The position numbers and the translations under genes were made by a program. A DNA stretch of 64,000 nt from Puniceibacterium antarcticum (lineage in GTDB: Bacteria; Pseudomonadota; Alphaproteobacteria; Rhodobacterales; Rhodobacteraceae): the NCBI RefSeq assembly GCF_002760615.1, contig NZ_AWWI01000066.1, positions 62,001 to 126,000 of the forward strand. The letters run 5' to 3'. Positions 24,756 through 34,144 of the stretch are shown one piece after another. Within the stretch, counting starts at the first letter, position 1. Each line of letters starts with the position of its first letter. The notes beneath the pieces are model-generated. The model was not told where the DNA came from. It saw only the letters and a list, made by a program, of their open reading frames with translations, and ran no database searches.

Positions 24756-27700
24756 AAGATCTCTGCCGCATAGGGTCCGGAGAGCGCGCCAGGCACACCT
24801 TCAACTGAGACAGGCTCTGCAAAATACGTGTAGCTTCCGGCATTGATGCAGCCCGATGTCTCGACAAACAAGACTGCGTCATCGACGAGCAGCTCTGCGG
24901 TGATGCTCGCCAGCCAGCCAAAGGCCGCGTTGCCGAATACAGCCTCAATACGGTCAGTAAACGTACCCGTTGATGTGACGCTGTTGCCCTGCTGATCCGT
25001 GCCGCCGAAGAGCACCGGGGTGACCGACCCGGCTGTAACCGTCGCGAAGAAAGCTACGCGATAGACCTTACCCGCCGTCAGAGTGACAGCCTGGCGGATG
25101 GTATCCGAGGTACCGGAGCTGTGCTGCGCGTTGCCGCCGCTCACCGACCAATTGGCATCGGGCGTCCAGGCGCCCGCAGAATCAAAGACCGAGTTTGCCA
25201 GCAGGTTGGTACGTGTCGCGTCGCCATCTGCGTAATTGAGCGTCGTGCCAGGCGATGTCGGGATGGGGGCGCCGATCGCATGCAGATCGCGATCCAGTGT
25301 TGTGCCGTCAGGAACCCGGTAGAGTTGGATGCCGGTGGTGACGCTATCCGATCCCGTGACGATCGAAATGTGCGAGGTGCCCAGACCGCCCGTGACGGTG
25401 ACTGCATCCCCTGCAAGAGCCGCAGGGAAGGCGGGGTCATCCTGACCGACCGTGATCGCAACCGTCGCCGAGGCCGGGCCTTCGATGCCACCGATCGATA
25501 TACCGAAAGCGCGCAAGGAAACATCCGCGCCCGTCAAATACCCTGAAATTGTGGCGCCACCTTCCGAGACGGGAACTGTAAGCGTGCTCCATTCACTTGC
25601 CCCGGTGAGGCGATGCTCGATACGATATTGGTTCATCACGGCCACAGAGCCTTTGCCTGGCAAAAGCTGAAGCCGGATGTCGCGCGGGACAGGTTCTTCA
25701 GATGCCGGAGGTACGGTTTCGTCGTCAATGATCTCCAGACCGGACTGCAACGACACGAAATTGGGCGCCGTCGGCACCGTTCCGGGATAGGCCACCTCGT
25801 CGCCAACGCGACCGGTCCAGGCAGGTGGCACATAGGCGTCGATCATCTCGTCGATGATCGGGGCATGGGCCACCATGTGGTAGATGGAAGAGAAGTTCTC
25901 ACCCGCCTCGATGCCGCGCACGACCACCGGGAAGCTGTCCATTGCAGCCGGGCCGAACTGCACCACATCCCCGACCACCGGCATCAGACCGGACCCCAGC
26001 AGCAGCAGGGTCGATGTCTCGCCCGGGGCTGTACGGACAGGACGCACAACGGACTGCCCCGCCGTATCCGCTTCCTCTCCAAGTGCCGCTTCTGGATAGT
26101 GACGGAACCGGATCACATAGTCGTTTCCGACCTGCATGCTGACGCGATCGTCAAGCACCACCATTGTGCCCTCGACCGCCCGGACACGCGCAGCCGACTG
26201 CTCTTCGCTCAGGATATGGTTGCTGAAGGTCATCAGATCGCCACGCGTTGCCGCGCCTACGCCATGCGCCTGAATGGCCTGGTGGATATCGGGGCGATAG
26301 ATCAGCTCATAGGCCCGGCGGGTGGCCTCGCGGGCGATCTCGGCCGGGTCTGTCTTGCCGGGTATTTCCAGCACTTCCGTCAGAGAAATCAGCCCCTCGT
26401 AACCCGGCCAGCGCACGATACGCTCCGCATCGTTGTAATCGTCAGAGGCATCCTTGAACTTGATCCGGAAGGCGTGAGGCGGCGTAAAGTAGCTCCGGGT
26501 CGACGTCAGCTCGTCTGCAACACGCGGGTTGAGTTCGCCGATGATCCGCGTCTGCGGGCGATCAATGACCACACCCCATTTCACGCCATCACGCCGTGGC
26601 GATGCGCGACCGGCTGACGTGATCATGGTCAGTGCATCGCGCAGGCTGCTGCCTTCGTCTTCGAAGACATAGTCGAACTTCAGATCCTTGATGCGGCAGA
26701 AGTCGTGCCAGTCTTGCAGCTGCACGAGATCGATCTCGTCATCGGGAACGGGTTTGGGGTTGGCGGGCGACTGTAGCGCCAGGCGGTAATGCGACGCCGG
26801 GTTGCTCGTGGCGCGTTCCACCCAGGCCTCGGTCTCATAATCCCAATCCAGACAGATGCGCGAGGCGAGCGCGTTGAAATTGTCGATCTGGCCATTGAAC
26901 TGCGCGGTCGCACGGGCGCGGAACCCTACCTTTGTCACCAGGCCGGTAAAGGCAATCGGTTTTTCCGGACGGATGGTCTGCAGCGCGACCCACGCACACT
27001 TCTGCGTATAGCGTGGTGCTTCTTTGGGATCGCTCAGAAAGATGACGCGCACTTTCCAGCGGCCTCGATACGGCAAATTCCAAGTGTGCTGGCGAAAGAA
27101 GGCTTCGAGTTGCTTTGCTCGGAAGCTGAGCGTCGCGACCTCTTCCCAAGGATCGTCGTTATCAGCGCGCTGTTCGATCCTGATGCTGACGCCCCAGCTT
27201 TTCTTGTCACCGTCACTGTTGTAGCCGATGAGACCGCCCGGAAAGTAGAAGATGACCGAGGCCGAAGCCGCGTCCCTGCCGGTCGTGCGGATGATCGGCG
27301 TCTCGACGCTGGGACCATCCACCTTATTGCCAGCGTCATCTGTGGGCCAAGGGCGCACCAGCTCAACCTGAAACCGCTCCTCGACGATTTGCCAGGGATA
27401 GAGATCAAGCAAGGTGTCTCCGCTCACATTGGTCTGCACCTCGGTTTCCACCTCGTCAAATTCTTCAAGCAAGGTGTCGCCGAGACGAATGTCGCTCAGC
27501 GCCACATGTCCGCCCCCGAAGAGGAAGACGGTTCGGACATACTGGATGTCCCCGATGATCTCGCTCCAGGTGGAGGTGGCGAAGGGCGGTGAATAGCGGA
27601 TCGTGCCCATAATTTCGGGAACAGCGCCATCCGGGCGCATCTCGTTGCGAAACCCCGCGATGGCATAACGGTTTTTGACGCTGTCCGGCTCCGGCGGCGG

Positions 27701-28135
27701 AAAGAGCGAGCTGATCGCAAGGTTTCCGATGGCAGTGGTTGCGAGAACGATAATACCGCTCGCGAGTTGAGGACTGATACTCAGGGCAGCAGCCAGAGGC
27801 CCTGCAAATGTGGCTGCAAGAGCCACGGCAGCGACCGCAACCACAATGGTCAGGATGGATTTCAGCGCACCGTTTCCGGGCACGACGCGCAGAACCACCT
27901 GAACACCGGGCAGAGGCCGTGCCATATGCCAGACCGAAAGCGGCACGATCTGCATGCCGCGGTCGGTCACCAGCATCACCCGCACCCGGCGGCGGGCAGA
28001 CTCGGACAGACCCGGCAGGGCCGTTGCGACGATCTCGGCAATCGTCATATCGCAGGGCAGTTCCAGATCGATCCGGCCCTTGCCGGGGTTGAACATGGGG
28101 ACTGCGAGGACGGGGATCTTGCGGTTATCGCTCAT
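24752..28135 (-). CDS. Tail tip / host-specificity protein J-like
   Basis: The protein is 1127 aa. The N-terminal part has a hydrophobic pair of helices (residues ~95-165) and the TipJ/gpJ core; a long beta-rich middle follows, then Fibronectin-III-like stretches (VSLRAFGISIGGIEGPASATVAI near residue 860) and a C-terminal carbohydrate-binding-like domain. gpJ forms the central tail tip that contacts the receptor. It starts 4 bp inside the NlpC/P60 gene end. This and the following two proteins decide host range. Confidence 0.85.
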   Translation of the reverse strand: MSDNRKIPVLAVPMFNPGKGRIDLELPCDMTIAEIVATALPGLSESARRRVRVMLVTDRGMQIVPLSVWHMARPLPGVQVVLRVVPGNGALKSILTIVVAVAAVALAATFAGPLAAALSISPQLASGIIVLATTAIGNLAISSLFPPPEPDSVKNRYAIAGFRNEMRPDGAVPEIMGTIRYSPPFATSTWSEIIGDIQYVRTVFLFGGGHVALSDIRLGDTLLEEFDEVETEVQTNVSGDTLLDLYPWQIVEERFQVELVRPWPTDDAGNKVDGPSVETPIIRTTGRDAASASVIFYFPGGLIGYNSDGDKKSWGVSIRIEQRADNDDPWEEVATLSFRAKQLEAFFRQHTWNLPYRGRWKVRVIFLSDPKEAPRYTQKCAWVALQTIRPEKPIAFTGLVTKVGFRARATAQFNGQIDNFNALASRICLDWDYETEAWVERATSNPASHYRLALQSPANPKPVPDDEIDLVQLQDWHDFCRIKDLKFDYVFEDEGSSLRDALTMITSAGRASPRRDGVKWGVVIDRPQTRIIGELNPRVADELTSTRSYFTPPHAFRIKFKDASDDYNDAERIVRWPGYEGLISLTEVLEIPGKTDPAEIAREATRRAYELIYRPDIHQAIQAHGVGAATRGDLMTFSNHILSEEQSAARVRAVEGTMVVLDDRVSMQVGNDYVIRFRHYPEAALGEEADTAGQSVVRPVRTAPGETSTLLLLGSGLMPVVGDVVQFGPAAMDSFPVVVRGIEAGENFSSIYHMVAHAPIIDEMIDAYVPPAWTGRVGDEVAYPGTVPTAPNFVSLQSGLEIIDDETVPPASEEPVPRDIRLQLLPGKGSVAVMNQYRIEHRLTGASEWSTLTVPVSEGGATISGYLTGADVSLRAFGISIGGIEGPASATVAITVGQDDPAFPAALAGDAVTVTGGLGTSHISIVTGSDSVTTGIQLYRVPDGTTLDRDLHAIGAPIPTSPGTTLNYADGDATRTNLLANSVFDSAGAWTPDANWSVSGGNAQHSSGTSDTIRQAVTLTAGKVYRVAFFATVTAGSVTPVLFGGTDQQGNSVTSTGTFTDRIEAVFGNAAFGWLASITAELLVDDAVLFVETSGCINAGSYTYFAEPVSVEGVPGALSGPYAAEIL

Positions 28136-28554
28136 TGTGCGGCCAGCCTGATCAGCTCGACATGCCGGTAGACGCCGGTCAGCCGGGTTTTCCAAAGGCC
28201 CTTCGCATAGGTCTCGACCTTCGCGCAGTCGCCTGCCGCAACGTGCAGCATCAGACCGTGCTGGATGACGATACCGACATGAGCATCCCAGCGGCCACGC
28301 TTGAACACTGCGATATCAAAGGCGACAGCCGGACCTGTGACGGGCACCCAGAGCGGCGACGCGGCTTCTCCGGCGACCAAGGCTGCGATTTCAGCATTCT
28401 CACCCCTGGCACCTTCGCCCAGATACTCGGGCAAGGTGATGTTGAGTTCTTCGCTATAGACGATGCAGGCCAGCCCCCAGCAATCAACGCCGATCTCGCT
28501 GCGTCCGAATTGCTCATAAGGAATGCCAATAAAGCGGTTGGACCAGTCAGTCAT
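28132..28554 (-). CDS. NlpC/P60-type tail peptidase
   Basis: The protein is 140 aa. The catalytic cysteine lies in VDCWGLACIVY near residue 24 and the histidine in WDAHVGIV near residue 94, both in the right family context. Phage members sit in the tail tip and cut peptidoglycan cross-bridges during DNA injection. It overlaps both neighbours by 4 bp, between the DUF1833 protein and gpJ, the normal order in siphoviruses. Confidence 0.85.
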   Translation of the reverse strand: MTDWSNRFIGIPYEQFGRSEIGVDCWGLACIVYSEELNITLPEYLGEGARGENAEIAALVAGEAASPLWVPVTGPAVAFDIAVFKRGRWDAHVGIVIQHGLMLHVAAGDCAKVETYAKGLWKTRLTGVYRHVELIRLAAQ

Positions 28555-29081
28555 CTGTGCAGCCCCGGAAAAAACGAGCGCGACATTCGGCCCTTCGGGA
28601 AGGGTTCGTTCTCGCGCTCTTCGTAGGTGTAGGTGATGGTGATCTCGGCAGCGGTGATCACGGATGAGGTGATCTGCAGGCCGATGTTCTCTTCGATCGG
28701 ATCGTTCGGCATGTCAGCCATGACGGTCGCCAGGCTGATCGTGGCGAGGTCGGTATAGGAGCGCAGCAGCTTCGCCATTTCCGGGCTGAGATTGTCGAGA
28801 ACCAGAGTGCCGGCAGCCGGTGCGTCTTCAAGGTCGGACGGCAGCAGAACCGAGGCGATGATATGCAGGTAGGGCTCGCTCTCCGGGTCTGCCCCGCGCC
28901 AGGTGGAGCGTGTCCCCCGAATCTGCGCCGTGTCGATCACTTCGATCAGATCGGCATTGTCTGAAGACAGCCGGATCGGGGCTTCGAGCAGCGGATGGGT
29001 GATTTCCATCAGCACCACCGGCAGCTCTTCCGACATTTCCGCATCGATCATCTGACGCGCATTGAGAGAGACGCGCCTCAT
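28551..29081 (-). CDS. DUF1833 minor tail protein
   Basis: The protein is 176 aa. It begins RRVSLNARQMIDAEMSEELPVVLMEITHP and shows the DUF1833 beta pattern (PIRLSSDNAD, LVLDNLSPEMAKLLRSY). The family forms part of the distal tail in lambdoid and B3-like siphoviruses. It overlaps its neighbours by 4 bp on both sides. Confidence 0.8.
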   Translation of the reverse strand: MRRVSLNARQMIDAEMSEELPVVLMEITHPLLEAPIRLSSDNADLIEVIDTAQIRGTRSTWRGADPESEPYLHIIASVLLPSDLEDAPAAGTLVLDNLSPEMAKLLRSYTDLATISLATVMADMPNDPIEENIGLQITSSVITAAEITITYTYEERENEPFPKGRMSRSFFPGLHR

Positions 29082-29500
29082 GGCAACACCACCACGGAAA
29101 ACGTCATGCGAAAATCTGTGCCCACGATTGTCTCCTTTGCAAAATCATCACCAAAGACGCAGAGCCACTGCGCCGACATGAGAAGCGGCCCTCCGGCCTC
29201 ATCGAGCAGCGGCGCGAACGCCTCATCCAGCAGCGCCCAGCCATCGGTGGTCGGGTCAGGCATCCAGAACAGCCGGGAGCCAAAATCGGTGTCCTGCTTC
29301 AGGAACCTGTCGAAAATGCCCTTTTCGGCGCGGCTCAGAAGAACTGAGAGCGACACCATCTTCGACACCGCCGAGAACCGGCGCCGATAGCGCGGGCCAC
29401 CGGTTTCGCCACGTCGTTTCTGACGGGGGTCCTGCCAGCTGGCATTCCAGCTGTTGCGCTCCGGACGGGGAAGCTCGGTTGGCCAAGTCAGGACAGTCAT
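29078..29500 (-). CDS. Minor tail protein
   Basis: The protein is 140 aa with no named domain that I can be sure of. It lies between the tape measure protein and DUF1833, the position of gpM-like distal tail proteins. WPTELPRPERNSW at the start and SRLFWMPDPTTDGW in the middle are tryptophan-rich, as in tail hub components. Overlaps of 4 bp with both neighbours place it firmly in the tail operon. Confidence 0.65.
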   Translation of the reverse strand: MTVLTWPTELPRPERNSWNASWQDPRQKRRGETGGPRYRRRFSAVSKMVSLSVLLSRAEKGIFDRFLKQDTDFGSRLFWMPDPTTDGWALLDEAFAPLLDEAGGPLLMSAQWLCVFGDDFAKETIVGTDFRMTFSVVVLP

Positions 29501-32500
29501 CGCTGCGTCGGGCCCTTCTTGGCGCCGAGGCGGGCGAGCTGCTTGTTCATCGGATTGCCTGGCTGCGCCATGGCTGCAGCCCCCTGCTGACCGATGGACA
29601 TCAGCATCTGGCGACCACCGCGACCGTCGGGCTGCACCTCGGCCTCGACGTTCTGGCCGGAATAATCGTTCACGACGATGGCCATCTTGCCAAAGCCGCC
29701 GCTGTCATTTGAGCGTTGATCGCCGACATTGTTCGGGAAGGTCTGGCCGGAACTGGCATAGCCGCCCTTGCGATAGCCGCCCATCACGCCTTTGCGGATG
29801 GCTTCCAGATTTGAGACGCCGATCCGGGCCGTGCTTTTGGCATCAAAGACGTATTCTTTTTCGTGCACGAACCCTGCGATCTTGTTCGGATCTGACCCGC
29901 CAGTGGCCCCGCCGATATCATACCCCTTGGCGGGCACGGTGGTGGCTGCACCCGCTGAGAACCCCGGGATGCCGATCGCACCGGCCAAGCTGCCAGCCAG
30001 ACTGCCCAAAATTCCGTTGATGCCACCGCCGCCCTGCAGGCCTGACAGCAGGGCGTTGCCAAAGGCATCAAAGCCGCTGCCAAGGGTGCCAAGGTTTTCA
30101 GTGGCGGCATTTGCGGAGGTGCCGAACTTCTCGACCGACTTTTGCGCCGCATCCAGACGCTTGTCGAAATGCATCGCCCCCTCGGGGTTTGCAGCTGACC
30201 AGCCCTGCGGGCGCTCAAAACTTGCGAAGGCGCCAGTCGCCTCGCGAACGTCCTTGGAGGCCATGAGCTTCTGCAACACGCCTTTTTCTGACGTTTGAAG
30301 CTCTTTCCAAACGTAGTCGAGCTGACCGGAGACATTGCCAAGCTTGCCTTGCCCGCCGAGCGCATCCAGCAGCCCCTGGCCGCGCCCGGCGTGGTGCTGG
30401 AACAGGCCAAAGGACGTGCCGCCATCCCCGATCGCGGCGGGGTTGAAACCGCTTTCCGCAGTCACGTTCCCCATGATCCCGGCAATCTGATGCGGCTTCA
30501 GGCCCTTGCTGGCAAAGAACTGCCAAGCCTGATCCTGCACCGCTTCGCTGCCTGGCAGATTGGCGGTGATCGGGCCGGTGCTGACCCCGGGCACCCTAAG
30601 CCCGCTGCCGTTAACATTGGCAGCCCCACCGCCGATCAGCCCACCCAAAATCGTGACGCTGGCGGCAGTGACGGTCATCGCTCCGACATCCATGGATTTC
30701 GAGGATATCTCGGGCGTACGTGTGTCCGTTGCTCCTGTCAGACGATCCCAGATACCGCCCAGCCCCCCGACATCCGCAAGGGTGCCGTTGTCTGCGCCAA
30801 AGATCGCATTCTTGAGCGGGTTTTTAACGGCCATCTCCAGCAGCATGCCCTGAAAATCGCTGGCGACACTTTCCAGAGCGCTGCCGATATCGCCGCTGGC
30901 GAGCTTGTCGACGATGCTGTCGATGGCCCCTTCGCCAGCCGAGCGCACCTTGTCCCAGGCATCGATCTGGCGGTTCAGCTCGCGCGTCTGCCCGGCAATG
31001 GCCGTTGCGGTTTGCCGCATCCGATCGGCTTCGGCGCTGTGAACCGGAATGCCAGCCTCACGGATCGCCTTCTCGGCATCCAACAGGGCAATGGTGCGTG
31101 TGCGCTGGTCTGCGCTCGCCCCCAGCAAGGCAGCTTCGACCCGCAGCCGTTCTAGCGTTTCCGTCTGACCGCGCACGAAGCTGTCAGCGGCAGCACGCTG
31201 GTCCAGTTCCGCCAGTCCGGCATAGCCCTGCCGCAGTTGAGAAATGATGCCGGTCAGGCGAACCTTTTCCGCCCCTTCAGCGGCGGCGGCCGCCGCGATC
31301 AGGGGACGCAACTCCAGCTCTTGCTGCAGGGTGCGGTTGGCCTGTTCTGCCGTCAGCGTTCCCGCCGATACCTGTCGGTTCAGCTGGCGGCGGATATCCA
31401 GCTCGTCCTGCGATACCGCAATCCGCGCTTCGGTTGCGCCCAGGGCGGCGCCGAGGGAGCGGGACCGGGCGCGTTCCGACTCAATCGCAATCTTGGCGGC
31501 TGTCACTTCATCGCCCGCCATCTGCAGGAGCACCCGGCGCGCCTCCATGTCCGCCCTCAGAAGAGGGTTGCGTTCATTCTGGATGGCGATGTCGATGCGA
31601 TCGAGATCTGAGGCTATTTTCTGACGGTCGATCAGCCCCTGCAGGGCGTTGGACTTGCCCTCGATAGCGGAGGTGATCCAGGACTGCTGGGTGCTGTCGA
31701 GACCCGGCACATTCTGCCCGGCCTGAAGGGCTGCAATCTGATTGCGCAGCTCCTCTTCCCTCAGAGGGGTTTTGTTGACGTCAGAGCCTTTGGCGATGGT
31801 GAGAGACATATCCCCCAGGCGCGCCTGCTCTCTGGCCTGCTGGTCAGCCTCATTTTTTTGGATTTTGTCTTGGGACTGGCCGATTTCGGCGAGCAGCGCA
31901 TCACGTTCCGATTTCAGGCGTTTGATTTCTTCTTTGACCGCTCCAGTTGGCGGTTTTACCTGAAGACGAAGCAATTGCTTTTCTAGCCCGTTGAGGCGGT
32001 CATCATTTGTAATGCGCGGCGGATCAAAGATTGTGTTCATCGTGGACCCGATCGCGTCCTGTGCATTCGACGCCATGGCCTGAACATCCTGCCAGGCGCG
32101 CCCCAGAACGCTCGTCGCCTCGGACGCAGAGGCCAGCCGGTCGGGCAGCTTGTCCAGCAGCAGCGCCTGGGCTTCGCTCTCGCGGTTCTGGGCGGCCAGG
32201 TTGCGCACCTGGCGCGCCGTGGCCGCATCGATCAGACCGTATTTCTGATAGAGCGCATCTGCCGCCTTGGCGGGATCGGCAAACATCTCGGACAGGGCAC
32301 TGCTCGCCGCTGCAGCATCCAGCCCCATTGTGGCGCCGAAATCTTCGGACATGGCAATCAGGCGTTCGAAATGATCCGATCCAATCCGACCGGTGTTCAG
32401 GAACCCGGCCTGCATGGCGCGCGCAGCCTGCAGCGAAATTCCGGCCGCCGCAGCTCCTGCCCGGGCCGAGGCTTCCATCTCGGCCGAGCTGCCAGCCGTG

Positions 32501-33345
32501 GCCCGCCCGAGGCCCTGGCTGGCGATGTCCACCGCCTTGACGGATTTCAGATAGCTGTCGAAAGCGCTGGCCGCGAGCACTGTCGCACCCGCCGTGAGGC
32601 CAAGTGCGAGACGCGCCGGTGTCAGGAATTGCTTCAGAGCCTGAAACGTCTCACCAACACCGCCAAAAAGATCGGTGATCTGCGGCCCCTGCTGCAGCAG
32701 CACCTGCAACGCCGGCATCCCGAGAGCAAGCGATTGGAAGGTATCGCTGATCTGGAAACGCAGGTTCTGGGCTTCATAGGCCGTCAGCTTCATCGTACCC
32801 GAGCTGGACTTCAGCGCCCGATCGTTGCGGTCGATGCTCTGAACGGAGCGCTCGTATCCCATTTGCAGGCGTTCCAATGCCTCGCCGTGTTCCTTGCGGC
32901 TCAATGCGCCGACCTGCTCAGCTTTGTTGATGGTCTCCAGTTCGCGCGCATAGTCCCGCTGGATCGCATAGAGCGGGGAATATTTAGCCCGCAGATCGTC
33001 GATTTGCTTGGGATCGGGACCCGGCTGTCCGTTGGACTGGGGACCAGCGCCAGGCACTGCCGGTGAGATCGCCGGAGCCTGCGTCCGTGCGCCGTTGGCG
33101 CGATGCGCGGCGGCACGGGCTTCATCTTCGGCCTTGGCAAGAGCGCGTGCGGCATCAGCGGCGGCGCGGGTGGCCGTGGTGTCTTTTTCGAGCGTCTCGG
33201 TATGGGCTTTGACGGCACCGCTGGATTTGTCGGTCTGACCCGTCGCCTTTTCGACGTCTCCCTTGAGATCGGCCAACGCAGCTTTCGCCTGGGACGCATT
33301 GCCCCGGAAAACCAGATCGAAGTTGAGTTGCCGATCAGCTGTCAC
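29497..33345 (-). CDS. Tape measure protein with tail-lysozyme domain
   Basis: The protein is 1282 aa, which sets the tail length. The N-terminal half is coiled coil (ATRAAADAARALAKAEDEARAAAH) followed by a hydrophobic region near residues 250-270, as usual. Residues ~930-1060 contain a phage tail lysozyme-like domain (AWQFFASKGLKPHQIAGIMG, ESGFNPAAIGDGGTSFGLFQHH), which would cut peptidoglycan during injection. Glycine-rich segments near residue 1120 could be membrane-inserting. It starts 4 bp within the end of the DUF1799 frame. Confidence 0.93.
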   Translation of the reverse strand: MTADRQLNFDLVFRGNASQAKAALADLKGDVEKATGQTDKSSGAVKAHTETLEKDTTATRAAADAARALAKAEDEARAAAHRANGARTQAPAISPAVPGAGPQSNGQPGPDPKQIDDLRAKYSPLYAIQRDYARELETINKAEQVGALSRKEHGEALERLQMGYERSVQSIDRNDRALKSSSGTMKLTAYEAQNLRFQISDTFQSLALGMPALQVLLQQGPQITDLFGGVGETFQALKQFLTPARLALGLTAGATVLAASAFDSYLKSVKAVDIASQGLGRATAGSSAEMEASARAGAAAAGISLQAARAMQAGFLNTGRIGSDHFERLIAMSEDFGATMGLDAAAASSALSEMFADPAKAADALYQKYGLIDAATARQVRNLAAQNRESEAQALLLDKLPDRLASASEATSVLGRAWQDVQAMASNAQDAIGSTMNTIFDPPRITNDDRLNGLEKQLLRLQVKPPTGAVKEEIKRLKSERDALLAEIGQSQDKIQKNEADQQAREQARLGDMSLTIAKGSDVNKTPLREEELRNQIAALQAGQNVPGLDSTQQSWITSAIEGKSNALQGLIDRQKIASDLDRIDIAIQNERNPLLRADMEARRVLLQMAGDEVTAAKIAIESERARSRSLGAALGATEARIAVSQDELDIRRQLNRQVSAGTLTAEQANRTLQQELELRPLIAAAAAAEGAEKVRLTGIISQLRQGYAGLAELDQRAAADSFVRGQTETLERLRVEAALLGASADQRTRTIALLDAEKAIREAGIPVHSAEADRMRQTATAIAGQTRELNRQIDAWDKVRSAGEGAIDSIVDKLASGDIGSALESVASDFQGMLLEMAVKNPLKNAIFGADNGTLADVGGLGGIWDRLTGATDTRTPEISSKSMDVGAMTVTAASVTILGGLIGGGAANVNGSGLRVPGVSTGPITANLPGSEAVQDQAWQFFASKGLKPHQIAGIMGNVTAESGFNPAAIGDGGTSFGLFQHHAGRGQGLLDALGGQGKLGNVSGQLDYVWKELQTSEKGVLQKLMASKDVREATGAFASFERPQGWSAANPEGAMHFDKRLDAAQKSVEKFGTSANAATENLGTLGSGFDAFGNALLSGLQGGGGINGILGSLAGSLAGAIGIPGFSAGAATTVPAKGYDIGGATGGSDPNKIAGFVHEKEYVFDAKSTARIGVSNLEAIRKGVMGGYRKGGYASSGQTFPNNVGDQRSNDSGGFGKMAIVVNDYSGQNVEAEVQPDGRGGRQMLMSIGQQGAAAMAQPGNPMNKQLARLGAKKGPTQR

Positions 33346-33713
33346 GTCAGTTCCCCAAATGCGGCCAGTGCGGCCAGCTCCATTTCCTGAAGGTCTGCGA
33401 AGACCCCGTCGTCAGCGCCCGAGCGGCGCAGAACGACATCAACGGCGACGTAATCCAGACCCAGATGCACGTAGCCATTGTTTCGCGAAGCGGTGCGCCA
33501 CTGGGTCTGGCAGTTCAGGAAGGCCAGCAGGCTGTCCCAGTTGCGGGCCCAGACGGCAAAGGCGTCACCGTCGTCTTGCGCGGGTGCATCCGTCTCGAAA
33601 GTCACACCCATCTCGGCAAAATCGCTGAGCACCTTATCATCGGCGGTGACGGGCCTGTTCTGGTCGACCCGCCCCAGTGACGCGAAGGCCCACGCCCGCG
33701 CCGCCGCCGTCAG
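33342..33713 (-). CDS. DUF1799-type T extension of the tail assembly chaperone (made by -1 frameshift)
   Basis: This frame is open from the slippery heptamer at 33713-33719 to the tape measure start and gives ~123 aa beginning LTAAARAWAFASLGR. The only internal start-like codon (GTG at 33632) lacks a ribosome site and would cut off a well-formed N-terminal helix. I therefore read it as the -1 extension of the gene at 33710-34084, giving a ~247-aa fusion. In lambda the same arrangement (gpG and gpGT) loads tail tube subunits on the tape measure. It overlaps the tape measure gene by 4 bp. Confidence 0.7.
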   Translation of the reverse strand: MTAAARAWAFASLGRVDQNRPVTADDKVLSDFAEMGVTFETDAPAQDDGDAFAVWARNWDSLLAFLNCQTQWRTASRNNGYVHLGLDYVAVDVVLRRSGADDGVFADLQEMELAALAAFGELT

Positions 33714-34084
33714 TTTCCCAAGCGCGCTTCCTGACCGTTGATGCTTTCCTGGTAGGCGGTGTAAATCCCGGTGCGGAACCAGGCTTGCTGCAGCGCCGCC
33801 GTAAAGGTCTGGTCGTTAAAGGGGATAGGGGATTTATCAGGCCCGACAACGTCATCCCAATTGCGCACCACCCGGCAAAGCCAGGCACGTTCGTGATCGG
33901 CACGTTCTTTCGCTGAGGACAGGGCCTGATAGCCATCGGTATGTGCAACGGCATCATCCTGGCTCTGTGCTTCGAACTGGACCTTGAAGGTCTGTTCGAG
34001 GATCTTGCCCGCATTGTCGGGATCGGGGATGCGGACTGGAACGGGCCACCAGTAGAGCTGCAAATCGGTAAGGACAAAATTCAT
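33710..34084 (-). CDS. Tail assembly chaperone (gpG-like)
   Basis: The protein is 124 aa. It follows the tail tube gene and precedes the DUF1799 frame and tape measure, the fixed position of gpG. The last codons are GGA AAC TGA, so the slippery GGGAAAC abuts the stop. The N-terminus (FVLTDLQLYWWPVPVRIPDPDNAGK) and the helical rest have no catalytic motif. It should be the major product, with a minority ribosome shift giving the longer GT form. Confidence 0.75.
   Translation of the reverse strand: MNFVLTDLQLYWWPVPVRIPDPDNAGKILEQTFKVQFEAQSQDDAVAHTDGYQALSSAKERADHERAWLCRVVRNWDDVVGPDKSPIPFNDQTFTAALQQAWFRTGIYTAYQESINGQEARLGN
33713..33719 (-). other. Programmed -1 frameshift site GGGAAAC
   Basis: The heptamer fits X XXY YYZ in the zero frame (..G GGA AAC) and is followed at once by TGA. 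Lambda uses GGGAAAG at the equivalent place. A GC-rich segment 3' of it (the stretch coding for TAAARAWAF) could supply a stimulating structure. Seen directly; use in vivo is inferred. Confidence 0.75.
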
Positions 34085-34144
34085 GGAGGGTCTCCGGGTC
34101 AGGGGGGTGTCAGAAACTCCGGGCGTCGTGACGCCCGAAGGCGG

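Noticed and set aside
33637-34077. Third open frame across the tail chaperone (ending in a Gly/Arg-rich stretch)
   Set aside because: It corresponds to the +1 frame, stops before DUF1799 and has proline/arginine-rich chance composition. The -1 frame through GGGAAAC is the coherent one.
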